Assembly: GCA_022511465.1 (NCBI GenBank)
Contig: JAFLRM010000007.1
Span: forward strand, 17,878-81,877
Reading direction: 5' to 3'
Origin: Acetatifactor sp.
GTDB lineage: Bacteria; Bacillota; Clostridia; Lachnospirales; Lachnospiraceae
Length of the DNA: 64,000 bases
In this document: positions 1-8,490 of the stretch, in pieces
How the letters are laid out: the number at the start of each line of letters is the position of its first letter
Numbering within the stretch: the first letter of the stretch is position 1
Position numbers and translations under genes: made by a program
The notes under the pieces: model-generated
Databases searched by the model: none
Told to the model about the DNA's origin: nothing
What the model saw: only the letters and a program-made list of their open reading frames with translations

Positions 1-44
1 GCAGCCGCAATCTGCTCTTCTCTTGTCATTTCCTCTTGTCCCAT
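1..44 (-). CDS. 5' end of a gene running out of the window
   Basis: Only the first 14 codons are visible: an ATG at 44-42 reads MGQEEMTREEQIAA and continues beyond base 1. A good ribosome binding site (GGAGGG) lies 6 bases upstream. The peptide is acidic and too short to assign. It runs away from the tRNA gene, so it marks the far side of the tRNA locus. Confidence 0.55.
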   Translation of the reverse strand, partial: MGQEEMTREEQIAA

Positions 45-149
45 AGCACACCCTCCTACTTACTTTTTAAGAATAAAGTCATCATGTGATAAGCATGTAC
101 CCATCATACAAGAAAAAGTGGGAAAAGTCTATCTTTTTTGATTTTACCC

Positions 150-179
150 TTGCTAAACTAATGACTCTTGTGTTATAAT
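150..179 (+). promoter_or_regulatory. Promoter of tRNA-Trp
   Basis: TTGCTA at 150-155 and TATAAT at 174-179 are 18 bases apart. A TG one base before the -10 makes it an extended -10 box. It lies about 30 bases upstream of the tRNA and fits a strong housekeeping sigma promoter. Confidence 0.7.
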
Positions 180-210
180 GTCCCTTGTCGGTGAGATACC
201 GGCCATAAAT

Positions 211-281
211 AGGGGAATAGTACAGCGGTAGTGCGGCGGTCTCCAAAACCGTTAACGGGGGTTCGATTCCCTCTTCCCCTG
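211..281 (+). tRNA. tRNA-Trp (anticodon CCA)
   Basis: A full cloverleaf can be drawn. The acceptor stem AGGGGAA (211-217) pairs with TTCCCCT (274-280) with discriminator G281. The anticodon loop CTCCAAA (241-247) holds CCA at 243-245, and the T arm contains GTTCGATT. The 3' CCA is not encoded. The gene stands alone, and the AT-rich NACHT gene lies just beyond its 3' end, the usual side for integration of mobile DNA. Confidence 0.93.
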
Positions 282-293
282 CTACTTAAAATG

Positions 294-331
294 CTCAAGA
301 ATGTTGAATTTTCGGCGTTTTTGAGTTTTTT
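294..331 (+). terminator. Terminator after tRNA-Trp
   Basis: CTCAAGAA (294-301) can pair with TTTTTGAG (318-325), with one G-T pair, and is followed by six T residues. The stem is AT-rich and the loop long, so strength is uncertain. Confidence 0.5.
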
Positions 332-518
332 ATTGAGAGTATGAAAGTTTGAATCTGTTGACAAAACCGAGTGTATGTCCAATATCACCATTTGAATCTG
401 GTTGTCCTGCTTTCCCATCATAAAAAATGACCTGCTGATATTAATATAATAATTATACCATACAGAAGGTCATAATTCTTTAGTTTGTCAACAGATCCTT
501 TTCTTCATAGGCCCAATT

Positions 519-3293
519 TTACTTCATTTTATGGAATTCTTCATAACGTATAAGTTCATCAAAATACAACACCCATGAATCTTGTAAATTACATTTTCTT
601 TCTAAATAATTAGCTTGCCATTTATCTAATATTGCATTTGCTAATATTGCATTTGTCAATATTGTATTTGATAAATCGGCTTCTATTAGTATTGCTCCAT
701 GTAGATCAGCATTGGTTAAATCAGCTCCTCTCAAATTTGCTCTTTCTAGATTTGCCCGCCTCAAATTTGCTCCTTCCAAATTTGCCCGGTTCAATTTAGC
801 ATTTGCTAAATTAGTTTCTACAAATACTGACTTAATTAAATCAGTCTCTACAAAAACAGCATTTGTTAAATCGGCAAAGCTTAAATCAACATAGCTTAAG
901 TCTGCTTGGGAAAAATCTGCGTTTATTAATGTTGAATATTCAAAAATTGCGTTCCTTATAATTGCCCTACTAAAATTAGCATTAGCCAGATCCGCTCTGA
1001 GAAAATTTGATTTTTCTAACATTGTGTTTTCAAAATTTGCATTTTTTAATTTTATTCCAGCCAAATTTATTTTTGTAAGAAACATTTTGCTTAAATTTGA
1101 ATAATCCTCTTTATCTTTTTTATTTTCCTCAAACGATATGCTACAATATTTTATATATTTTCCAAGTTGCAATCTATTAGCATCCATCAAAATATAAGAT
1201 CTGTCACTTAAAACCAGTAATTCTCTTAATATTTTCACTATATTTATAAAACATTGAGTTTCCTTGCTAATAATATTTTTGCAGTTCATATTCTCACAAG
1301 AATAAAACATCCCATTTTTTAACATATTACCTACAATTGATTCTAACCATTGATAAAATAGTACGCTATCATTTTTGTTTAATGCCTTTATTACTTTATG
1401 ACAAAAATAATTATTAATGGTCTGCGTAATTTGACCCTTTTTTAGATATATTGAAATATTTCTAGCAAATTCATCAATACATTCTTTTGATAATTTAGTT
1501 ATTGCATTTTCGATAGAACTATAAATAGTTTCTGCTACAAAATACTCATAAATGGATCGATGCACAAAATATAGTACCTCTGTTTCTACTCCTTCACAGT
1601 GCTTTACCAACTTAAAGTAATTTCCAATCTTAAAATCCTGTTTTATATCCTCATTTTCATGCTCACCTTCTTTCATAACTCCGTCGCAGATAATTTCATA
1701 TTCTTCCTGCGGAATACAAGCTTCATTAGAATTATTTTCAAACATCCATATTGCAATTTTTTTTGAAATTTGGTGTATTTGCTCCTTTATATCCCCAATT
1801 CTATGCTTATCTGCAAAATTTTTATTTTCTATACATCTGTCATAAATACCACCTTTCACAGAAAAAATCTTGTCGTATATATCAACAATAGATCCCTCTT
1901 TATCAATAGTAATATTTAAAGCCAAAATCATATATAAAATAAGCGGAATACCTAATATCTGTTTGTTTTCTAACACTCTCGTTATTGTATGCCCTGATAT
2001 AACACCATTTGTTTCCTCTTGAAAATGTGTACAAAAACTCTTTATTTGTTCCTCATCCCATGGCCGCAACGTAATATATCTACATTTAACTCTATCAAAA
2101 TTTCGAACATAATTTTCTCTACATGTAATAATTAATGAGAACCTTTCAACGTTTCTTTCTTTTATCAATTCCCAATATAATTTATCCAATATTTCCTTTC
2201 TATCACCTACACTAATTTCGTCAAGACCGTCAAGAATTAATGTTTTACCATTTAAATCACCATATGACAGGTTCAAAACATCTAATATTTCAATAGATAT
2301 ATTAGCTTTTTGCCAATCTATACCTTTTAGATCTGCTGCAAATTGATAAACCATAATATCATCAATTTTATCAGTAAAATTAGCAGTGATCCATGTAATC
2401 AGCGTACTCTTACCTATTCCTGGTTGTCCCAAAATCAGAAGCATTTTGTTGTCAACCTTATTGTAAATATGTTTAGACAATAATTCGATTAAATTATTAG
2501 ATTCTGTTTTATTTTGTCCCCATATAAAATGAGGAAGGTGATCTTCTATATACACATCACTCAATTTAACATTTACACCAGCATTTTCATCCCACTCATC
2601 AAAATCATTTAGGAACATATTACCATTCCATTTATCAGCATACTCCTGTGTTCTGCTTTTTATCTCTTGTTTTTTATTCTGTGTATTTGTGCCTTGAGTT
2701 TGATCAATTATACTATGCAAAATAGTAACTATTGCTTGATTATAAGCATCAAGATTATTAAAATTCTTTTGCATATAATTATATATCTTTTGCACATCTG
2801 CGTTAGTTTCATCAACTGAATTGCTTATCTGTCTCAAAATATCTTTCTCAAATTCTTTGCCTTCACGCATTAACCTAATTAACGCATCGGCAACAGCAAA
2901 TAGCACTGATTTAATATCACTTTCACATTCTATATAACCACCCTTATCCTTACGAAATTCATCCCATAAATAAGCGCTCAATTTCACTCTATCATATTTA
3001 CATTGTCTAAACACCTCTTCCGTTATTTCAACTTTTGAAAGTAAATATTTTATCTCAGCTACCACAAAATCAACATTTTCTTCTGAAATATTCATGGATT
3101 CCATGTTTTCTTTGGAAAGACTATAATTAATTTTGGCTTTTTCCTTATCAATATAATCACTAATTATATTGACGCTTTTTTCAGAAAACCCATCTATTGA
3201 AATGCCAATTAATTCAGTAGCTAACCCATTCCCCATTTTATTTTCTACTACTGACTTCAATATTGCCGAAATAATGTTATTTACAATGCTCAT
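519..3293 (-). CDS. NACHT-type STAND NTPase with C-terminal pentapeptide repeats
   Basis: A 924-residue protein. Residues 1-200 form an uncharacterised helical region. The NTPase core has Walker A GQPGIGKST (289-297), Walker B TLILDGLDEIS (351-361) and the following LIITCREN strand (about 387-393), as in NACHT proteins. Residues about 742-891 are some 30 tandem pentapeptides with a central L or F, predicting a right-handed quadrilateral beta-helix. In this class the repeat end usually senses a ligand and the N-terminus acts as effector; many prokaryotic NACHT proteins are antiphage, but that role here is inference. The start is fixed by AAGGGGG eight bases upstream and by a consensus promoter. 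The gene is far more AT-rich than the flanking core genes and lies next to tRNA-Trp, suggesting horizontal transfer. No partner gene is obvious. Confidence 0.85.
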   Translation of the reverse strand: MSIVNNIISAILKSVVENKMGNGLATELIGISIDGFSEKSVNIISDYIDKEKAKINYSLSKENMESMNISEENVDFVVAEIKYLLSKVEITEEVFRQCKYDRVKLSAYLWDEFRKDKGGYIECESDIKSVLFAVADALIRLMREGKEFEKDILRQISNSVDETNADVQKIYNYMQKNFNNLDAYNQAIVTILHSIIDQTQGTNTQNKKQEIKSRTQEYADKWNGNMFLNDFDEWDENAGVNVKLSDVYIEDHLPHFIWGQNKTESNNLIELLSKHIYNKVDNKMLLILGQPGIGKSTLITWITANFTDKIDDIMVYQFAADLKGIDWQKANISIEILDVLNLSYGDLNGKTLILDGLDEISVGDRKEILDKLYWELIKERNVERFSLIITCRENYVRNFDRVKCRYITLRPWDEEQIKSFCTHFQEETNGVISGHTITRVLENKQILGIPLILYMILALNITIDKEGSIVDIYDKIFSVKGGIYDRCIENKNFADKHRIGDIKEQIHQISKKIAIWMFENNSNEACIPQEEYEIICDGVMKEGEHENEDIKQDFKIGNYFKLVKHCEGVETEVLYFVHRSIYEYFVAETIYSSIENAITKLSKECIDEFARNISIYLKKGQITQTINNYFCHKVIKALNKNDSVLFYQWLESIVGNMLKNGMFYSCENMNCKNIISKETQCFINIVKILRELLVLSDRSYILMDANRLQLGKYIKYCSISFEENKKDKEDYSNLSKMFLTKINLAGIKLKNANFENTMLEKSNFLRADLANANFSRAIIRNAIFEYSTLINADFSQADLSYVDLSFADLTNAVFVETDLIKSVFVETNLANAKLNRANLEGANLRRANLERANLRGADLTNADLHGAILIEADLSNTILTNAILANAILDKWQANYLERKCNLQDSWVLYFDELIRYEEFHKMK
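621..1070 (-). repeat. DNA repeat tract coding about 30 pentapeptides
   Basis: This stretch of the NACHT gene encodes about 30 consecutive five-residue units of the A(D/N)LXX type. At DNA level it is a degenerate 15-base tandem repeat. Near-identical units (around 720-800) could allow repeat number to change by slippage or recombination. Confidence 0.75.
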
Positions 3294-3321
3294 TTTTTAT
3301 TCCCCCTTGCTTTTGATAATA

Positions 3322-3350
3322 ATTATAATATTTGCATATTACCATTTCAA
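3322..3350 (-). promoter_or_regulatory. Promoter of the NACHT NTPase gene
   Basis: On the minus strand TTGAAA (3350-3345) and TATAAT (3327-3322) are separated by exactly 17 bases. They sit about 30 bases before the ATG at 3293, so the gene has its own near-consensus vegetative promoter. Confidence 0.7.
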
Positions 3351-3447
3351 GCCAATGCACATATATATTGACACATTCCAAATGTATAGAGGGCAGGGGG
3401 TACATTCAATCCAAAAATATTTAGGGTACCTACTATATAGATGCCCT

Positions 3448-3528
3448 ATGAGTATAATGGAAGTGCTTACATTATCACTTGTTGTATTAGCGGCTCTGTC
3501 TCATATAGACAATCACAAAAAGAAATAA
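3448..3528 (+). CDS. Candidate holin-like type I toxin peptide (26 aa)
   Basis: ATG at 3448 (or 3457) opens a 26-residue peptide. It has an acidic start (MEVLTL), a hydrophobic span (LSLVVLAAL) and a charged end (HIDNHKKK). This is the layout of the small 'putative holin-like toxin' peptides of Firmicutes, which act at the membrane and are controlled by antisense RNA. A strong hairpin starts one base after the stop. Upstream, ATAGAGGGCA (3386-3395) can pair with TGCCCTAT (3442-3449) across the start codon, which would hide the start in the mRNA. No clear Shine-Dalgarno is seen. The family call rests on pattern only and no antitoxin RNA has been shown. Confidence 0.5.
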   Translation: MSIMEVLTLSLVVLAALSHIDNHKKK

Positions 3529-3602
3529 GCATCCTCATATGAAGTGACCCCCTTTTGTCAGACAACAATCTAACGAAAGGGGGCACTTCAGAGGTGCTTT
3601 TT
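3529..3602 (+). terminator. Long hairpin terminator, possibly made of two facing IS ends
   Basis: GCATCCTC(ATAT)GAAGTGACCCCC... pairs with the segment ending GGGGGCACTTCAGAGGTGC. This gives a stem of roughly 30 bp with small bulges and a short loop near 3563-3570, followed by TTTTT (3598-3602). It can end transcription of the small toxin gene. The inner arms (GAAGTGACCCCCTTTTGTCA and its partner) also resemble IS3/IS150-type terminal inverted repeats facing each other with nothing between, so it may be a transposon remnant. Confidence 0.65.
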
Positions 3603-3725
3603 ACATGCAGTTTTCATATCTGATTGCTTTATACTGGAATCGATCAAGAATGTGTTTCTTCCAGATCTCCCCACAGTTTTTCTCAAATATTACTCTTCGC
3701 ATTCTATTTTCCACATCATCTAAGG

Positions 3726-3754
3726 TTGAATTATGCAAAAACTTAGGATATAAT
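3726..3754 (+). promoter_or_regulatory. Promoter of the REC-HD-GYP gene
   Basis: TTGAAT (3726-3731) and TATAAT (3749-3754) are 17 bases apart. They lie about 75 bases before the start codon. The 3603-3725 stretch upstream holds nothing else I recognise. Confidence 0.65.
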
Positions 3755-3829
3755 TTATATAATATCACGACTTCATACAGAGGGTCGCGTCAATTTTTTA
3801 TCAATGTTTTTGAAAAAGGAGAGGGCAAA

Positions 3830-4915
3830 ATGACAAAAGACACAATTTTAATTGTTGATGATGCAGAGATCAATCGCGAGATGATAAAGTTCATATTTGA
3901 GGAGCAGTACAACGTCCTTGAAGCCGAGAACGGACAGCAGGCCATCGATATTATAAAGGAAAAGAGCGAACACCTGTGTATTATATTCCTTGACCTGCTT
4001 ATGCCTGTTAAATCGGGGCTTGATGTTTTAAAATTTATGAATCTTGAAAATTATATTGACTACATACCTGTGATCATGATAACCGGCGAAGCAACTAACG
4101 AGAGTGATGAAAAGGCATACGAGTACGGTGCTTCTGATATTATATACAAACCCTTTGCGCCAAACGTTGTAATGCGTCGCGCAAAGAATATCATGGAGCT
4201 GTTTGAGCATAGGATCGATATCGAGAAAAAGCTTGAGGAACGTACCAAAGAACTCATGGCAAGCCGCAGGAAACTTGAGGAGAGCAATGACTTCCTTGTC
4301 AATGCGTTAAGTTCGGTTATTGAGCTCAGAAACTTTGAGTCAAACGAGCATATTCTCCGGGTCAAGTATTTCACAAAGCTATTTTTGAAATATATTCAGA
4401 AGTTTTATCCAAAGTATGGTATTACAGACGAAGCTGCAGCCCTTATTGTGAACGCATCCACCGTACACGACATCGGAAAGATCGCTATTCCCGACAACAT
4501 ACGCCTAAAACTTGGAGAACTCACCAAGGCGGAGGCCGAAGAGATGAGGAAGCATACCATCTACGGCTGCGAACTTTTGGAGAAGTTTAAGCAGGAAGAC
4601 AATGAGTTTTACCGTTACTGCTATGACATATGCAGATATCACCATGAGAGATATGACGGCAATGGCTATCCTGACAGACTCAAAGGTGATGATATTCCCA
4701 TCTGGGCACAGATCGTTTCTATCGTTGACGCTTATGACGAGCTTGTAAGCGGCAAAATGTATAAGATACCTTATGCCGTAACCGAGGCGGCCCATGTGAT
4801 CGAGAATGGCGAGATCGGGGTCTTCTCTCCCGAGATGCTGGATTGCTTCGAACTTGCCAAGATAGAGATGTTTGCTGTCAGCGAAGGCACTACGTCAGTT
4901 ACCGATCTTTTGTAA
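3830..4915 (+). CDS. Response regulator with HD-GYP cyclic-di-GMP phosphodiesterase output
   Basis: 361 residues. The N-terminal receiver has the acidic pair D10-D11, phospho-acceptor D55 (FLDLLMP) and K107 (KPF). A coiled linker (about 125-155) leads to an HD domain with H213-D214 and the full HHERYDGNGYP motif at 271-281. The intact GYP signature points to an active cyclic-di-GMP phosphodiesterase switched by phosphorylation. The ATG at 3830 is preferred because AAAGGAGAGGG lies just upstream; an in-frame extension to 3605 has no such site. It is monocistronic, with its own promoter and a perfect terminator. No histidine kinase is adjacent. Codon usage differs from the genes beyond 5 kb, so it may belong to the acquired segment. 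Confidence 0.88.
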   Translation: MTKDTILIVDDAEINREMIKFIFEEQYNVLEAENGQQAIDIIKEKSEHLCIIFLDLLMPVKSGLDVLKFMNLENYIDYIPVIMITGEATNESDEKAYEYGASDIIYKPFAPNVVMRRAKNIMELFEHRIDIEKKLEERTKELMASRRKLEESNDFLVNALSSVIELRNFESNEHILRVKYFTKLFLKYIQKFYPKYGITDEAAALIVNASTVHDIGKIAIPDNIRLKLGELTKAEAEEMRKHTIYGCELLEKFKQEDNEFYRYCYDICRYHHERYDGNGYPDRLKGDDIPIWAQIVSIVDAYDELVSGKMYKIPYAVTEAAHVIENGEIGVFSPEMLDCFELAKIEMFAVSEGTTSVTDLL

Positions 4916-4945
4916 TAGCATCAATATTACAGCCTCTTCCTTGTT

Positions 4946-4985
4946 GATAGTTCTGTCGAATATTTCGACAGAACTATCTTTGTTT
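4946..4985 (+). terminator. Strong terminator after the HD-GYP gene
   Basis: A perfect 15-bp stem, GATAGTTCTGTCGAA (4946-4960) with TTCGACAGAACTATC (4964-4978), has a 3-base loop and is followed by TTTGTTT. It separates this gene from the convergent minus-strand cluster and may work in both directions. Confidence 0.85.
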
Positions 4986-4996
4986 AGCTCGCCTTC

Positions 4997-6529
4997 CTAA
5001 CACTTCTCATAAGTCTGCTCAAAAATCTTCTGCTCAATAATATAGACATCGTGCAGGTCATCCTTGCGCACCGCCAGATAATCCCCCTCCTTGCCCAGCA
5101 TATACTTTTCCTCATCCCAGGCGGTGAACACCTTGACGCGGTGATCCAGCTTCTTCACATAGATAAAGACCTCTCCAGTGGGAACACAGGATCTCGCATA
5201 GGGGATCAAGGACACACTCTTCCCCTCTGCCACGTCCTTGATAGTGGGCTCATACTCCCCCTGAAAGACATAGGGCTCATCCAAATACTTATAGCTTCGC
5301 TCAAACTTCAGCCTGTCGTTGGGGTAAACCTCCCCCTGAATGCCGATCATGATATACAGATCATCGTAGATCGACACATCCAGATCTCCCTCCAGCGTGC
5401 GGACACAGATCTTGGTGCCAAGCGGGAATACCTGATCCGCATCCACATACCCGATGGGGATCTTTTTCTTCCGGTAAGCCTCCATGCCTGCCAGATCTGC
5501 CTCGTAGTCCTTGGCGTAGATGATCTCAATATCGTCGAAGTAATCCTCCATCCGCCAGTCCAGAAGTGCTTCTACACCCTCCTGAAGATCCACGTCCCTC
5601 GGTCTGTTCTTTTCAACCAAAAACTCCTCATAGGCCTTCTGCAGAAGCTCCATCTGGATAAAACCGCCGGCTTTCTCCAAATGTCCGCCGCCGGACCCAA
5701 TGCCCTCTGTGATAAACTCCGCCAGCTCACTGGCCTTGACCTCCTTCACGCAGCTTCTCACGGAGATCTTCACCCCGAAGGGCTGTATACTATACACCAG
5801 GCAGGTTTCCACCGTGTCCACCTCCAGCATCAGATCACTGATCATCCCCAAAATATTGGGATCACAGGGCTTAGCCATCGCCACTGCATAGTGGTAAGTC
5901 TCATTATACCGATAGTTTATCAGGGCCTGTCCGGCGATCTCCAACTCCTTCAAGGACAGATTGGCATTGCGAAAACGTGTGATCAGGCTTCGGTCAAAGA
6001 CAGCGTCATCCCGCAGATCCTTGTCCAGCGGGTGAGACACCTCCGTGAAATTATTGGTGTCCGTCATCAGACCGTAATACAGAGCTGTTGCCAGCGGCTT
6101 GTCCTCATTGACCTTCCATCCTTCGGCTTCCAAAAGCTCACACACGATCGTGGAGCAGGCGCCCAGATTACTCCGCACCTCATTCAGTTCGGGTAAAGGC
6201 CCGCTTACCTGATGGTGATCAATGACCGCCACATTTTTCGCCTCAAAACGGGTCACATTTCCCTCTCCGTATTGACAGTCAACCGTTACCAAAAGATCCG
6301 GAGGCTCCAGTGTCTCCACATGCTCCACCGGAATCTGCAACATATCCTTCATCAACATCAGATTGCTCTTTTGAATAGGATATCTGCCGCCGTAGACAAA
6401 GCGCACGTCCTTTCCCTGTGCCTTGAAATAAGTATAAACTCCAAAACCGCTGGCCAATGCATCCGCATCCGGATTGTCATGACACTGTACCACGATTTGA
6501 TCATATGATAATAGCTCACTCAGCCTCAT
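4997..6529 (-). CDS. DHH-family phosphoesterase with C-terminal extension
   Basis: 510 residues. The N-terminal half has the DHH-family motifs HDNPDADALASG, TVDCQ and VIDHH, then a DHHA1-like motif GSGGGHLEKAGG. This is the architecture of NrnA-type enzymes, which use Mn2+ to cleave oligonucleotides or cyclic dinucleotide products. About 190 further residues of mixed composition follow and are not part of standard NrnA. The start at 6529 is chosen for AAGGAG nine bases upstream; an in-frame start at 6583 would overlap the previous gene and lacks a site. It is the last gene of a minus-strand run after radA and the TIR-WD40 gene. The exact substrate cannot be told. Confidence 0.82.
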   Translation of the reverse strand: MRLSELLSYDQIVVQCHDNPDADALASGFGVYTYFKAQGKDVRFVYGGRYPIQKSNLMLMKDMLQIPVEHVETLEPPDLLVTVDCQYGEGNVTRFEAKNVAVIDHHQVSGPLPELNEVRSNLGACSTIVCELLEAEGWKVNEDKPLATALYYGLMTDTNNFTEVSHPLDKDLRDDAVFDRSLITRFRNANLSLKELEIAGQALINYRYNETYHYAVAMAKPCDPNILGMISDLMLEVDTVETCLVYSIQPFGVKISVRSCVKEVKASELAEFITEGIGSGGGHLEKAGGFIQMELLQKAYEEFLVEKNRPRDVDLQEGVEALLDWRMEDYFDDIEIIYAKDYEADLAGMEAYRKKKIPIGYVDADQVFPLGTKICVRTLEGDLDVSIYDDLYIMIGIQGEVYPNDRLKFERSYKYLDEPYVFQGEYEPTIKDVAEGKSVSLIPYARSCVPTGEVFIYVKKLDHRVKVFTAWDEEKYMLGKEGDYLAVRKDDLHDVYIIEQKIFEQTYEKC

Positions 6530-6579
6530 CTTCTGTCTCCTTAATCCGGCAACGCGTCTCAATCCCACGCGCCCGCCTG

Positions 6580-8478
6580 TCAATCCACGTTGTACCTGGT
6601 TCTCTCCAACTCGGTCAAACGAACGTCCCCAAACTGCTCTGCGGCTTCCTTCAGCAACATATCAAGCGTCTTATAAGGAAAGCGGTACAGGCTGGCATAA
6701 TTTGCGGCAAACACGGCACTCGCCCTTGGCAGATAAGCCAGTCCGTCTTCCATATGTGCAATGCACTCATAGGTGGATCCGTTTAAGATCATCATGTCCA
6801 CACTTGTCACAAGGCTGATCGTATCCGCATCCTCATCCACCGTCATACTCTTTATCTGATAATACTGCTCCGGGGCAATATAGACAAACTTTTGTTCCTC
6901 CATGTCATAGACTCGCAGGTAGTAGTCGTCCCCCTGAAGTATCAGTCTGCTACCGTCCTCAAGAAAATGCAGAAACCTCCTGTGTACGCCTGCAAAGGGA
7001 ATCTCCGCTCTCAGCTCATAGCCCTCCGTCTCATAGATCCGCATCGTTCCGTCCGTACAGTAGACTGCAAGCAATACTCCATCCTCACTCAGCGTGATCG
7101 CCGACAAGTCACTGATACGCCGACTCAGCAAATGTTCTCCCAGAGGAACCGGTGTGATCCGGCCGGTTGCCGTTTCAATCTCGATCAGCCCCTGATCCTG
7201 CAGATTTGCATAGAGCTTGCTCCCATCCGCCGACAACTCGGCATCAAAAATATTTACATAAGAAGCATCTCCTCTGACATCGATCGTCTCAGCGATCTCC
7301 CAACTCTGAAGATCCAACGCATAAAGCACACCACTGGCATAACAAAGCGCTGTTGTTCGATTGCTGTCCCACTTAATGTTTGGGGCGATCGTACTCTCCA
7401 CAGATAGTATATCGGTCTGACCGGTCTCCACATCATAGCGCACAAATTGTCCATCCGTGTCCAATAGCACAAAGTGGCTGTCGTCGATAAATCCCATCCC
7501 GTTCTGATAACCGATATCGCCTCTCCACTCTCCCACCGGCTCATTCCCCATAATTCGATAGAAATAGCAGATATCCTCGTCTAAAGAAATATTGATCCTC
7601 ACCACATAGTAAGTTTCCTCCGGAGAATAAAGAACATCTCTTACTCTGCCCTCATAGGTATGCAATTCCTCTGCACCGGCACCCTGATGGTACTTCATCA
7701 TCGTCAGGTCGGGGGAAGCATATGCCTCGACCACCACCGTACTGTTTTGGATCGCCATATCGGTCAGGTTCTTTCCTGTGTCAATGGCAGATGAGGTATA
7801 ATTGATGCCTGTGGTCATATCTACAATATCGATAATGCCACTGCTCTCTCCAAGATATCCGTAGGAGGAATTTTTCGCCACCATAAAAGATTGTATCCCG
7901 TTATTGACATTCACCTGCGCGATCAATTCTCCCGTAGCGCTGTCCCATGTGTATGCAGATTGATCCACTGACAATAGAACCTGATCATAGCTCTTGCCGG
8001 TATTATCCTGATACTCACGACACTTCAATTGGAACATCGCCGAATCGATTCCCAACAACTGATAGGGTACCGTTTGTGTCCAGACCGTTCTTCCGGCAGA
8101 CAGATCAAACTTCTCCACATATGCGGTGCCAAGGTCTCCCAAGCTCACATCACTCATGTCAACTCTTTCGTGGCTGACCACCACCAACTGGTTATCCTGA
8201 GTGAAAGCCACCCTGGAAATATAAGGCCACGCCGTGGCACACACTCTCTTCTCCCCGCTTTCTAAGTCAATCACCGTGACACTTCCGCCGGATGATCTCT
8301 CCCACATAAAGTGGGAGACCGCAAAGAGACTTTTATCGCTGCTCAGGGCATAGGAAATGCTGAAAGATGCTTCTTGATCATTTTCCACGCGGGACTTCAC
8401 CCCGCCATTCTCCAGATCGACCAAGACCACCTCCTCGTTGGAGATATAAATGGCCGTCGCCGAATCCGGATCGATCAC
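6580..8478 (-). pseudogene. WD40-like beta-propeller half of a TIR protein, downstream of an in-frame TAG
   Basis: About 632 residues of repeated beta-strand blades resembling WD40/PQQ-type propellers, with no membrane span. It is in the same frame as the TIR gene upstream: only one TAG (8493-8491) interrupts them, and the coding character is continuous on both sides. A GTG at 8478 could restart translation, but its Shine-Dalgarno is poor. The likely ancestral product is one protein of about 1006 residues: TIR, membrane helix, propeller. Alternatives are readthrough of the amber codon, two separately made polypeptides, or a sequencing error. The 3' end lies about 50 bases before the DHH gene start. 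Confidence 0.6.
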
Positions 8479-8490
8479 ACAGTCTGTGCC

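Noticed and set aside
173..421. 82-residue minus-strand reading overlapping the tRNA
   Set aside because: It reads through tRNA-Trp on the opposite strand (the RGRGNRTPVNGF part is the reverse translation of the T arm) and has no ribosome binding site.
712..894. 60-residue plus-strand reading rich in K, F and A repeats
   Set aside because: It is the antisense shadow of the pentapeptide repeat tract; its periodicity comes from the repeat on the other strand.
3169..3528. 119-residue plus-strand reading
   Set aside because: Its first part is antisense to the NACHT gene start. Only the last 26 codons (3448-3528) look like a gene, and these are listed separately.
211..5000. Direct repeat of the tRNA-Trp 3' end as an att site
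   Set aside because: I looked for a second copy of the T-arm/acceptor sequence further along the AT-rich segment and did not find one, and there is no integrase. The island idea rests on composition and position only.
5051..6196. 381-residue plus-strand reading
   Set aside because: Antisense to the DHH gene, which has clear motifs and a good start. Long opposite-strand frames are common in this GC range.
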